A stretch of DNA of 64,000 bases from Cercis canadensis. Lineage: Eukaryota > Streptophyta > Magnoliopsida > Fabales > Fabaceae. Each line of letters starts with the position of its first letter. Within the stretch, counting starts at the first letter, position 1. The position numbers and the translations under genes were made by a program. A model generated the notes under the pieces. It worked only from the letters and a program-made list of their open reading frames with translations, made no database searches and was not told the origin of the DNA. This document shows, piece by piece, positions 12,045 through 23,349 of this stretch. The stretch covers positions 309,510 through 373,509 of the forward strand of contig QAOA01001356.1 of the NCBI GenBank assembly GCA_003255065.1, written 5' to 3'.

Positions 12045-14412
12045 CTATTAATACCCAATTTTGTCCGGGTCAACCTATAAAGGACAAATATCTTACAAAA
12101 ATAATAAAATACAAAAAAAAGTGTGTTATTATTATTAAAAACGAAAATAATAAAATAAACAAAAAAAGAGAAACATGAAGCAATGTCTGCAACACGCATT
12201 TTTCCGCAAATTCAATTTGGCGTCTTCTGTTCCATTGTACTTGCTAGTGCAAGTTGCGAAAAATAGAAAAGAAAAAAAAAAAACTCACATAAGTGCAACT
12301 TGCACAATTCTTCAGCTATAAAAAAATACACAGACAACAAGTGAGAGAGGGGGGAGAACCAATTTCTGAAGCAAAAAAAAGAAGATTCGAAACAACAACA
12401 AGAGGTGTCACAAAGGAAAAACTCTAAATTTTTCATAATCTCAAGTAACAATATTGTCTCATAACTCATTTTTTTCTCTCCTAAACTTCATTTTTGTTGC
12501 ACTACACACAACACACACAACTTATTCATATATTTGTTCTTCACAATTTCACCGTATTTCTATTCATTTTTTAGACTAACTAAGACAAAATTTTTAAAAA
12601 AGAAATACCAGAAACAAAGAAAACTGGCTACCTTCCAGTCCATAAAATAATCCATTCTCATTCTCCCATCATTTTTTTTAAAATAAGCAGAGACACCAAA
12701 TTAGAGAGAGAAACACCAAGTAGAGAGAGAAATCCCTTTTAGAGAGAGAAATGAAACTTAGAGGTAGAAACAAAATTTTAGAGAAAGAATGTGGGGCTTT
12801 TAGAGAAATAAAGAGAGATGTTTCTTACCTTAGCCATTGTTGCTTGAAAATCAAAGCCAAGTCCATGAATTCAAATAGATGGAGGAAGGATGAGAATTCC
12901 GTGTTCCCCTTGCTCCCTGACTTTTCTTCTTTCTTCTTTATCTCGGCTTGCTCTTTCTTTTGCTTCTAGTCATCGATTTTCTTTTTCTATTGCTTTTTGT
13001 TTGTTGATCTTTTAGTTTTGTTTGCTTGGCCTTTGAATTTGTTTTATTTCATTTGTTTATTGGTTTCATTTCTGATCTGGACTAAGCTTTGTTATTTTTT
13101 TTTGTTGATTGTGTTTAATTCTTGTTGGGTTTATGTTTTATGTGGCCCATTTCATTTTTGGGTTTATTTATTTACTTGGGTCTTTCATTTTATCTTTGTT
13201 TTGCTTTGGAGCTGGGCCAATTGGTTTTCTATTGGGCTGAATTTAGAATGTTTCAAGTTTTTTTTTCTTTCTCTTGTTTGCTAGTTGGGCTAGTCCAAAA
13301 TGGGTCAACCCACTAGATGCTACATTTTCTTTTCTTATTGTATTTGGGCTTGGCTTAGTTTAGGCCACTTTTTACATGCTTCTTATTTATTTTATTACTT
13401 CCTTGGCTTTAGTTTGGACTTGGTCCAAGTTGGGCTAGTCCATTAAGTATTTCTATTTTTTTTTTATTTGTTTAGTTTAGGTTTTTATTTTTTTGGAACT
13501 CATTTATTTAAGTTTCATGTTTGTTTTTGGGTCACTCTAATTTATTTATTTTATTCTTTGTTTCTTTGTATATTCTTATGATTTCTTACTATTTTTTTTC
13601 TCATTATTTTATTTTTTTCTAATGACACTAGCTTATTTTATCTCATTGTATATTATTTAGTTTTATGCATTTTATATTATACTTAATCCTTTTTGTAAAT
13701 AGAATCAAAGTATAACGATAGATTAAGTTGGGGAAAAATTATGTTGACAATATTTTTTAATTTTCCTAAGATGAGGGATAATTTATTGGTTATGCCAGAG
13801 GTACTAGAGTGGCTAATAAAAATCTCAATATTACTTTGATTATTTTAATTATTATATTTTGACATTTTACATTACATTTTATATTATTTTATTATTATTT
13901 CTGTTCACGTTAGAATAAGATTACCGACGAGGAAATAGTTAAAGATAGTTGTGATGACAACGATTCCTTAACATTCCAAATGTGAGAAGTGTCACTTTAG
14001 TCTTTCCAAATATACTAGTGGACTTAAAGATATATCTCCGATAAAAATCTTTTGTCACGAATCTCGAACTCATTTCCTAAGCATATAATAAATTTCATTT
14101 TGTGTATCTAGTTATCACTTAGTTAGTAAAATTGTCTATGACGAAATAAATTAGGAGATGATTGTAATGACAATCACTGTCTCTACACAATAGTCTTGAG
14201 ACATCTTTTTAAGTTCTGCCAGAGATATTGGCAGGGCTTAATAACTCATTTAAAAATTTTAGATGACATAAAATTAAATTGGTAACCATTCACTAGAACG
14301 AGCGTCGTAGGGTACTAGCACATTCCATACACGTAACCAACTCTCTTACCAAATTCTGATACCGTAGACCAAACTTTTTTTATAGGCATCTAATCATGCC
14401 TTAAATTGATTG
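12045..14412 (+). mobile_element. Degenerate large LTR (right), Tat/Ogre-like
   Basis: The block starts near 'acccaattttgtccgggtcaacc' (12050), a common start of Ogre-type LTRs. It passes through a GAGAGAAA leader (12700-12800) and a T-rich, GGGCC/GGCCCA-rich part (13000-13450), and ends at TGGTGGCGACTCC. It is followed at 14500-14545 by CACGTCGTCCCGCTCCCGAAA, which is common at LTR/leader borders of this lineage. It parallels the block at 5.75-8.35 kb in layout but is too diverged to align by eye along its length. Confidence 0.42.
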
Positions 14413-14413
14413 G

Positions 14414-14423
14414 TGGCGACTCC
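14414..14423 (+). other. Primer-binding-site-like motif TGGCGACTCC
   Basis: This is the second copy of the motif at 8353, in the same relation to an LTR-like block. Confidence 0.33.
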
Positions 14424-14559
14424 ATTAATTTTTTCTAATCATTTTTTAAGTAATAAGCTTTTTAAAACTTACACCATTTATGCCTATTCTTTTCACCGCC
14501 TCACGTCGTCCCGCTCCCGAAAAAGACGTTTTCGACAGCCCCTTTGTAGAAAAGCCTAG

Positions 14560-17310
14560 TAAAATGGTGTGAGATCCGCAGGTAAGGAAGTTTGAGATTA
14601 TTCTCTTAGCTGATGTGACAGAACACTCTTTGACTTTATCTTTTTTTCCTTTTGTCTCTTCCAACCATTTATACCTTAACTCACTTTATCCCAAAGTACT
14701 GCCCAAAAGAATTGACCCTTATACTAGTTTCCACCTCTCTATGTTACCTAAACTAGAGACCACCAAATAAAGCCTTTAGCTGGGTAATAGGCGCTTGCTC
14801 CATCTCGAGCTAAGAAAGCCTTCACTTTGCACTAAATGCCCAAACTAAAGCTCCTAAAACTCAAGCAGAAGTCTCACCTTTGCTTCAGCTCCTATTCTTA
14901 GCATTTAATGCCAGACCTACCACTTTCAAAATATCTTCAATGTTCATCTCTTTCACAAGGCTCATCTTTCTCCATTATAGCCCTCATTGACATAAGGGAG
15001 AAGACCCAACACTTAGAATTTTTAGAGAATCATCACCCAAATACCAAAGACCAGAAGAACATCCGCATTGAATGTTCTTCCAAGTCTCAATCCTTAGAAC
15101 ACTCACCAACCTTAAACCCAACATAAAAATAATTCACCTTCTCTACTATGCTCATCAAATATTTTCATCATTTTCACCATTAATGAACTAGAGCACCAAT
15201 ATTGTACCTTCGAACCACTATAGAACCATCTCCTAAAAATGCTAAGTTTCATTGTAACTGTCCATCAACTAGAAAAAAAAAAACAGCAAGAAAACTCCTC
15301 TACAAGGTCAAACTTAGTCATAGTTGGAAACTATTGGACCTCAGACCCAACTCCCTTGGTTTCAAGCTCAAACCCACTTGATCTCCTACTAGGCTTCCAA
15401 AGGTGCCTCAACTGTTCATCTACCAAGCCCATTAGAGCTGGTCCCATCATAAGACTGTATTGCATCTCCTTTGTGATTAACGAACCAAAATCTGACAAAA
15501 GACTTAGACTTGAGAATTTGGGCAAAATGAGTTTGTGAGAATTATTTCACAATTCTAGAATAATTTATAAACAATTTACACTAGTCCTTTGTTTTCAAAA
15601 ATTGGATTCATGATCTGAGAAATTTTTCTACTAGGGATTGTTGATTTCTCTTTTTGTCTATCTCTTATTGATGCAATATTTTTGACATGGGAATCTTGAG
15701 ACAATTTACACTAGTCCTTTGTTTTCCTATTCTCTTTTTTTCTAATTCTTTGCCCCTTTTGTGATATGTGTGTATGAATTGCTGGTGAATAGCTTATGGG
15801 ATTGGTGGTGCTGTGTTTCTAATGTCTTTCAAGTTATATTGAATTTTTGATCGAAATATAGTTGTTTCACCCAAAACTAGTCGATATATATTGAAATGTT
15901 TCCATTAAAACTCTAGAATTTTGATCTTGTATATGTGTTTCGTGTCGGTATCCAACAAAACTGAAAAATTTCATGCCTTTCAGTGGAAACAAAATGAAAT
16001 TTAATTTCTTGCTCATAACACCATTTGACCAGTGGCATCAATGTAACTATATAATTCATTAATGGTAAAGTTGTAATTAATAGCACACACACTTTCTCCT
16101 CCCTCGCCTATTCTAGGTTCTTTTGGGGGCATTTTCCAGTGCAGTACAAAGAACAAAGAGATTGGATATGCATCCAAACAGTGGCCGACATCCCTTCTTG
16201 GTCTTTGATTACCAATTGGACTGGATCTGTTACATGACTCCATGAGCTAGGTGGAAAACGCAAGAGCTACCAAAATCCCAAGATGAGAAAATTGGAAGAA
16301 CAAAGGCTTTCTTTCACCAAAACAAGCTTGTTTTTTTCTTTTTTTTTGGTTTGAAAATTGTACTAAAATTTACAAAAACAATACAAATTTTAAAAATAGA
16401 AAACAATAATTTCTCCTTGAGCCACAATCAAGAAGGCTCGAGATTTGAAATGTGTGTACTTGTGAGAAAGTTTGCCCCAATTCATGGTTTTGTAGAAGGA
16501 AGAGCTCAAGGTTGTGGTAGAGTTTGTGAACAAAAGGAGTACAAAAGGTTTCATAAAGCAAGTTTTCGATCATTTGGGGCTTGTAGGATTTGATCCACCA
16601 AGTTAGTATCTGAAACTCCTTGGTTGTCTAACAATGTGAAAAATAGTTTTGAACAAATTCTTTTATAAAGTAGTCCAGTGACAAATGAATGCCTTCAATA
16701 GTGTGATTTACAAATGAAATCTTTTTTGTATATGTAAAGTATATGGCAATTACAATGGAAACTTCTTAGTTAACCTTTTTGCTATCTATTTTTCATCCTG
16801 ACATTTCAGATATCTATCTAGTAAAAGTGATCATGTAGTTGAATGTAGCTTCATTTGCAGAGTTTTTAAGTAAAATTTATTAAATTTAGTTGTTAATATT
16901 TAAACTTATATAAAAGATGTGTGTATTGCTACAACTGTAGGTGTTTCTATAGTAGGACCTCTAGAGCAAGGATGAATCGCTCTAGATTTAGTAAGTCTAG
17001 CTCTATCCAAAGGTTAGGATTAAGCATGTTCCTATGTTACCTAAAAAAAAAAAAATCTTTATATTTATAGGTGTTAAAATAACGTAACTCATATTGAATC
17101 GAGACCTTAAATTACGAGCATAGATTTTAATATATAAAAGCAAGGCTCTTTGACATCCATATTCATCTTGTCAAAAAATTATATATATATATCGGCAACA
17201 AATTATAGAAGAAAAAATATTATATATATTTGTGTGTGGAGGTTTAGAAAAAATTGTAGAAAAAAAAAATTATGTACCTTGAAAAAAATGGCCAACAAAA
17301 ATGACTTTAT
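14560..17310. other. No gene recognised
   Basis: Short chance ORFs only. A 25-base phrase (GACAATTTACACTAGTCCTT plus five bases) occurs twice, at about 15570 and 15700. I see no domain, RNA gene or complete mobile element. Confidence 0.4.
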
Positions 17311-17311
17311 A

Positions 17312-17746
17312 TATTTTGAAGGGAAAAGTCTAAAAAAAACTCCTTAAACTATGCTCTATTTGCGGTTTACCCCCAAAGCTTTAAAAATGTAAGAAAAATC
17401 TCCTTGAACTTTCAAAATTTATACTTTACCCCGCGACTTTGACGTTCGTTCATTAATGTGCACATGATGTGATTAATCTGAGTCATAGTGTAATTTTATA
17501 GAGGTATAAATGAAAATAAATTTATAAAATTGGGGTAAAAAAAGTAATATTCAAAGAGTTTTGGGGTTAAATTATAATATTCAAATCTCTTCTTCCATCC
17601 ATTAATAGACGGATGTCAGGGTCATGGGAGTAAAGTGCACATTTTGAAAGTTCAATGAGGTCTTTTCTACGTTTTTAAAGCTTCGGGGGTAAATCGCAAA
17701 TAGGACATAGTTTAAGAGAGTTTTTTGAACTTTTCCCTATTTTGAA
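17312..17746. mobile_element. MULE-type MITE with perfect 9-bp target duplication (family A)
   Basis: The element spans 17321-17737. Its two arms are inverted repeats well over 100 bp long. The left arm starts GGGAAAAGTCTAAAAAAAAC and the right arm is its complement with scattered changes. The flanks are TATTTTGAA at 17312-17320 and again at 17738-17746. Long terminal inverted repeats plus a 9-bp duplication are the signature of the Mutator superfamily. It has no coding capacity, so it is a non-autonomous copy. Confidence 0.85.
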
Positions 17747-17789
17747 TTTTAGTTAAATTTTTTTTTATTTATATTTTTAGATTTTCAAA

Positions 17790-18020
17790 TAAGAGTAAAT
17801 TATCATTTTGGACTTTGAAAATTTTTGGATTTAACAAAATAGTCTCTCATAGATCATTTGTGACAAAATGATCCTCAATAAACCAAGATTGCTTACAAAA
17901 TGGTCCACCGTTATTGCCATCTGTTAACCATTGACAGAAATGATAACATGAAACTATTAATATCAAGAGTAAAATCATTTTTTAGTCCTTCAAAAATTAA
18001 TGGTAATGTCAAAGTTTAGC
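17790..18020. mobile_element. Fragment of a MULE-type MITE
   Basis: The phrases GAGTAAATTATCATTTTGGAC and, further on, GAGTAAAATCATTTTTTAGTCC resemble the ends of the family at 21638-22006. Here they lie in the same orientation and no clean flanking duplication is visible, so this looks like a broken or nested copy. Confidence 0.35.
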
Positions 18021-18029
18021 CTAACTTCA

Positions 18030-18785
18030 ACTTTCACTTGGAACAAACAAGTGTGAGGCAAAAAATTAAGCATTAATCACATTGTCTTATCTGTATGAGG
18101 ACATACTAAAGAATTAGTGGCAGCTCATCAGTCATTATTCTGGAACAGTAGTTAGAAAACAAAAGTTAAACATATCAAATTCATTATCCACCCATTTAAT
18201 TTGAAGTTAATGCAGCTGCCCAAAACAATTGGTAATATTACCAATAGCCAAATACAGAAAATTATAAGAGTTAAACATAGAAAATCCTTATGTTTATTAG
18301 TTGGATTCAAAGTCCATATTCACTCAAACACACAAAAACCTACCTACTTGGTATTCAATAAAAACACAGAAACTCAATATCAAAATTGAAACATAAACCA
18401 AATACCTATATCCTAGCTCAATGATGCAATCAAACAGAGGAACATGAGAGGCACAAAAATTAGGAATTCTCAAATCAGACTGTTATGGACCTAATGTAAA
18501 AAGGGACTTTATAATACTTATCAAACATTTAGGGTACCATGCTGATGCCGACACTCCTTCTTCCTTCTTCATTGTTTCAGAAAATGCATATGGGGAGAAG
18601 GGTTCGAGGGTAGAAGAAAGATTACCTGGAAGTGGACTGCGAAGGCAATGGGTGACGGTGACGGCAATCAGTGACGGCGATCGACAGTGTCGAGGTTGGG
18701 TTTGTTTCTGGAATGAAGGGAGGCAAAGGCGTAGTCAAGAGATGTGTAGAGAATATATGAAAGTATTGGGGGTTTGTGTGGGATA
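18030..18785. other. No gene recognised
   Basis: A short GC-richer stretch (18600-18740) with GGTGACGG repeats stands out from the AT-rich surroundings but gives no supportable ORF. Confidence 0.4.
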
Positions 18786-19018
18786 TGAATGAGGAATTTT
18801 AAAAAAAAAATAAAGGGGTATGATAGTCATTTTAACATATTTTCTCTCAAAACCCTTCAATTTTGAGGAACACAAAAATAAATCAAAAAAGGAGTGTGAG
18901 AGTTACATCTTACCCACCGGTCTTCTATTATTTTTTAAGATAAATCTTTCAAACAAGGGAAAGAGAAATTTTATTCCTCTCCTTTTTTTCCCCCTCCAAA
19001 GTAATTATCAAATAACTC
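18786..19018. mobile_element. Partial Tourist-like MITE (right part only)
   Basis: The sequence matches the right half of the two complete units that follow. The stretch GTATGATAGTCATTTTAACA through CACCGGTCT recurs at about 19330-19440, and the segment ends before the shared TAA at 19019-19021. Its left half is missing. Confidence 0.5.
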
Positions 19019-19021
19019 TAA

Positions 19022-19542
19022 GGATATGTTTGAGAATTTGAAGTGAGTGGAAAAGAAATGAGAAGAGAGGAAAGAGAGAGAAAGGAAGGGAAGGGAAAGG
19101 AAAGGGAGGGACTTTCTTCTCCTTTATTTGGATGATTAAAATGAGCAAAATAAGAGAAAAAGAAAGGAAAAGTCCTATTGTAAAATATTTTTTACTAGTT
19201 TACCTTTTATTATTAAAATAGATATATTTAATATAAAATTAAATAATATAATACACATATTTCTTTTTCTCTCTAAACTAATCAATTAATAAAATTAAAA
19301 AATAAATTAAATATTTTTTTCTAAAAAAATAAATGGTATAATAGTCATTTTAACATATTTCCTCTTCAAACCTCTCAATTTAAAAGAAAACGAAAATGGA
19401 TCAAAAAAAGAGTGCGAGGGTTGCATCTTACTCACCGGTCTCCTCTCATTTTTTAAGACAAATCTTCTAAACAAGAGAGAGTATAGCTTTGTTCATCTCC
19501 TCTCCTTTCTTTTCCCCTCCAAAATAACTCCCAAACCCACTC
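19022..19542. mobile_element. Tourist/Harbinger-like MITE, unit 1 of a tandem pair
   Basis: The unit starts GGATATGTTTGAGAATT directly after TAA (19019-19021). It ends AACTCCCAAACCCACTC directly before TAA (19543-19545). The GG..TGTTTG(A/G)GA terminal repeats and the 3-bp TAA duplication fit PIF/Harbinger MITEs. It shares the TAA at 19543 with the next unit. Confidence 0.6.
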
Positions 19543-19545
19543 TAA

Positions 19546-20118
19546 GGGTTTGTTTGGGAGTTGAAGGAGAATGATACAAGAGGAAATGGAGCGAAAGAAA
19601 AGGAAATGAATGGAATGGACTTTCCTCTCTCTTATTTGGATGATTAAAATGAACAAAGGAATAGAAAAGGAAATGAAAGAAATTAAAATTTATAAATTTA
19701 TAAAGTAAATATATTTTATATAAATTTAATAATGTGATTTACTTTTTTTTACATAAAAAATATAATATATTTAATAATACATTACGCTTTGAGAGAGAGA
19801 AAGTAGTTAAAAAATAAGCAATTTTTTATTGTAGGTCTTACATTAATATGGATAATGTGGAGATAAAATAAGAAATATTATTTTAAAAAGAATTTGAAAA
19901 AATAAATAGAGGTATAATAATAAACTATTTCTCTTTCTTTTCCAAACCCCCCAAATTAAGGGAACACAAAAGTGAAGGCAAAAAAGGAATGTAAGGGTTT
20001 GAGATCACCCGTTGTTTCTTTTCTTTTTTTAATCTTGAATTCTCAAACAAAGAAATGAACACATTTACTCATTTCTTTTCTTCTTTTTTCCTCTTAATTT
20101 TAACTCTCAAACATATCC
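19546..20118. mobile_element. Tourist/Harbinger-like MITE, unit 2 of a tandem pair
   Basis: The unit starts GGGTTTGTTTGGGAGTTG after TAA (19543-19545). It ends AACTCTCAAACATATCC before TAA (20119-20121). It is inserted directly against coding sequence of a defensin remnant that begins at 20122, so this insertion or an associated deletion removed the 5' half of that exon. Confidence 0.62.
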
Positions 20119-20862
20119 TAAGATGATCAATGTAAGAACTTGTGCACATTGAAAGAGGGTGCAAGTGATGGAATTTTGGATTGATTTCAAATGTTATTGT
20201 TATATGGCTGTCAATGCAGCTGTAGAAGGCCGAGCGGAATATGGAAAGGGCCTTATTTCGAAGATAAACACTGCTCTGTATAATGAATTAATTAAAGTTG
20301 ATTATGCGTCAACCTTTTCTCAATAAAATCATTTGACCAATGTTTGTCCCAAACTAAGTTAATATAGCGAAGAACTACATAGGAAAGAATTTGGGTTTTT
20401 TGGCCCACATAACTTAGTCTAGGTTCAAAGTATGTTGATATTATAANATCTTGAATTCTCAAACAAGGAAATGAACACATTTACTCATTTCTTTTCTTCT
20501 TTTTTCCTTTTAATTTTAACTCTCAAACATATCCTAAGATGATCAGTGTAAGAACTTGTGCACATTGAAAGAGGGTGCAAGTGATGGAATTTTGGATTGA
20601 TTTCAAATGTTATTGTTATATAGCTGTCAATGCAGCTGTAGAAGGCCAAGCCGAATATGGAAAGGGCCTTATTTCGAAGATAAACACTGCTCTGTATAAT
20701 GAATTAATTAAAGTTGATTATGCGTCAACCTTTTCTCAATAAAATCATTTGACCAATGTTTGTCCCAAACTAAGTTAATATAGCGAAGAACTATATAGGA
20801 AAGAATTTGGGTTTTTTGGCCCACATAACTTAGTCTAGGTTCAAAGTATGTTGATATTATAA
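20032..20862. repeat. 415-bp duplication across the N at 20447
   Basis: 20032-20446 and 20448-20862 are nearly identical 415-bp copies separated only by the N. They include the MITE end and the defensin remnant, whose second copy starts near 20538. Probable un-merged contig ends. Confidence 0.65.
20122..20290 (+). pseudogene. Defensin-like exon remnant (copy D1)
   Basis: In frame from 20122 the sequence reads DDQCKNLCTLKEGASDG, then breaks down. C-x3-C followed by KEGA..G is the third to fifth cysteine region of plant defensins, small secreted antimicrobial CS-alpha-beta peptides. A one-base frame slip then leads into FKCYCY near 20199, matching the C-x-C end motif. The 5' half with the first two cysteines is absent because a Tourist MITE abuts at 20118. 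The remnant is about half a mature peptide, with a stop at 20182. A near-identical second copy follows the N at 20447. Confidence 0.5.
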
Positions 20863-21628
20863 TGTGTTGCCCTTGATTTGATCTCTGCACAATTACTAGT
20901 TGTCTTCATGTGAGTATGTGACAATAATGAAGTAGGGTAAGTATTCAAGTGTCCATAATGGGGGAAGATGGGGGAAGACTAATGTTAATGTGAATATGTG
21001 AGAAGCATGTGGATTCGGGGTGCACGTGGGCATCATAAAACTCACATTTTGACCAATCTAACTTTTTCCTAGGGTTACCACAATCATGAGGTGGCGCCTG
21101 ACCCTTGGGCCCAAGAGAATTTAAGACTTGGATGTTCTCACTCATCTGCTATCTACCTTTTTATTTATTTATTTTTTTTTTTAATTCAAAATGATTCTTG
21201 ATAATGTGAAGAATCTGAAGATTGGAACAGAAAAAAGAATTTAAGTACCTTTAGTTAAAATTTGAATAGATTTATTCACCCAAAAAATTAAATAAATGAA
21301 TTAAAATATAAAAACAATACTTTTTTTTTTTTTGTAATTAGAAATTTTGGTTTGACACCAATTTTTGAGTAAAATCAAATATATTAAATTTGAGGCGATG
21401 AATACAATAATTTTATATCATTTTTTTCTATCAATTTAAAACTAATTAGGGTGTTTGACTTGATTAAAAAAACTAAGTAAACTAATGTATGTTGTTTATC
21501 GAATTTAGAATGCACAATTGTATAGATGTAAGAATGGTCTAAAAAGATTAATATGAGAATATTACTGCTTGTTAAATACAGGTACAATGATGATATTAAA
21601 TGAAAGTCGTGAGAGAATAACTAGTATA
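20863..21628. other. No gene recognised
   Basis: AT-rich sequence with chance ORFs. No domain or complete element is visible. Confidence 0.4.
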
Positions 21629-22015
21629 TAATTATTAGAGTAAAACATTTTTTTAGTTCTTGAAAAATACAGTCATTGACAAATTCGTCCTCCAAAAATT
21701 TTTAGTGACAAATTAGTATTTGAATTATTATTTCACTGACAAATTAGTCCTCCAGTAAAAAAAATTAGTAAAAAGAAAAAGAGGACTTGAAATGAGAAAA
21801 TAATAGCTTAAACATAATTAAGCAAGATCAGTGAAAGAAATTTAAGAAAAGGGTCTGCAGGAGTCGATAACTTTTCTCATTAAAATATCGGAGGACTAAT
21901 TTGTTAGATAGAATAATAATTTAATGACCAATTTATCACAAAATTTTTTTGGAAGACGAATTTATCAATAACTACATTTTCTAAGAACTAAAAAAGGGTT
22001 TTACTCTAATTATTA
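21629..22015. mobile_element. MULE-type MITE with perfect 9-bp target duplication (family B)
   Basis: The element spans 21638-22006, starting GAGTAAAAC and ending GTTTTACTC, with inverted arms of more than 100 bp around a short unique centre. TAATTATTA flanks it at 21629-21637 and 22007-22015. It is non-coding and non-autonomous. Confidence 0.85.
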
Positions 22016-23113
22016 TTATTCTTTTTTCTTTTGAGTCCTTCTATTTGTAAATTATTTTGCTTTCCTCTATTATTTATATACATTATAGTACCTAAAATTT
22101 AACTAGATTAATCAAAATTATATAAGATTTTTTTGTGGTTGCAACACATGTCATGAGGCAAGAGATGAACAAATTGAAAATTACATTTGACAGCTTGAAT
22201 TTAAAATATGTGTCATAATGCCCAATCGATGGGGGCGTACTTAGTATTATTCTTTTTATTTGCCCCTCTTTTAAAGTAACTGCTTTACTCTCTTCGCTCT
22301 CTTTTTCTTTATCCTTTGGGATAAATAAAGGTAAAAAGGCCTAAAGCAGCCAAACACTGTGGAAACAGTGTTAGAATCTGACCCTCCTCTGCAGATTAGA
22401 CATGCACTGCACGCGTGGGAAAGTGCTTGTTGCCATAAATTTGGTGAGAGTCCCTTTCTTACACGTGCTATGTGACAAATATAAGCAAAGAAACAAAAAA
22501 TGGAATCGCAATAAACAAAGTAGACATTCAATTTTCATTACAAGCATAAAAGAAAGCTATCAACAATTGTGCACCCACTAGCTAGGTGATCAAAATAGAA
22601 CAAACATATAAGAAATTTGATTTTGAGGTTTGATAATTTTTCTATAGTCAAATATACAACAAGTTGAGCACTACATTTGAAAAGAAAACAAAATATTTTC
22701 CTTTTAATTGAATTAAAGGGGAAACTATAGAGGGGAGAAAGGAAAGATATTCCTAAATAATTACACCAAAATATTTCAAAAGAAAAAACAAAATATGTGG
22801 TGCATAATGTAGTCTTCTTTAACATTGACCCGGTAAGCACGTACTAAATATCATGCCATATATGTTCTCATGTTTATCATGAAAGAAACATATTAGATAA
22901 AATTAGATGAGAATAAGAAGCTCAATAATTGAATTTTAAACTTGTAGAATAATAATTTAATTTTATACATATTCTCGTTTTTCTTTATCATTGTAATTTG
23001 TAAGGAACTAGAGGAAACTATATTTATATTTGGCATGCATTTAATGGGAAATTATGTGTTAATAGTGTGAAGGGCTAAAGAATGACATTTGTCTTTAATA
23101 AGTCCTCTTACGT
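22016..23113. other. No gene recognised
   Basis: Two minus-strand reading frames of 86 and 100 codons (22271-22531, 22538-22840) are open but have low-complexity or unremarkable composition, no recognisable domain and no clear promoter. I do not call them genes. Confidence 0.35.
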
Positions 23114-23349
23114 AATATTTTTGGAGGTTTCTTAGATATTTTGTTGTATGTCGTACTATGTAAAAATAGTCAATATATAAATGACATATGTACAAATTAA
23201 CTATTTTTAAGTTTGTTTAAGAAAAGAAGATAAATTAATTTTATATCAAATAAAATATGAAAGTTACGTATGTTTGTCACGTTAGTNGTTTATCACGTTA
23301 GTGTAGTATGATATATACATATAGTATCATAAAATTTTTGAATAGTTTT
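23114..23349. mobile_element. MULE-type MITE (family D), copy 1
   Basis: The element spans 23123-23340, starting GGAGGTTTCTTAGATA and ending ATAGTATCATAAAATTTTTG. It is homologous along its length to the element at 30297-30508. The flanks AATATTTTT (23114-23122) and AATAGTTTT (23341-23349) differ at one base of nine. An N at 23287 sits between two 15-bp near-identical phrases. Confidence 0.6.

Noticed and set aside
12997..13316. Hydrophobic plus-strand ORFs (95 and 64 codons)
   Set aside because: They lie in the T-rich GGGCC-bearing part of a degenerate LTR. Leu/Phe/Trp content follows base composition.
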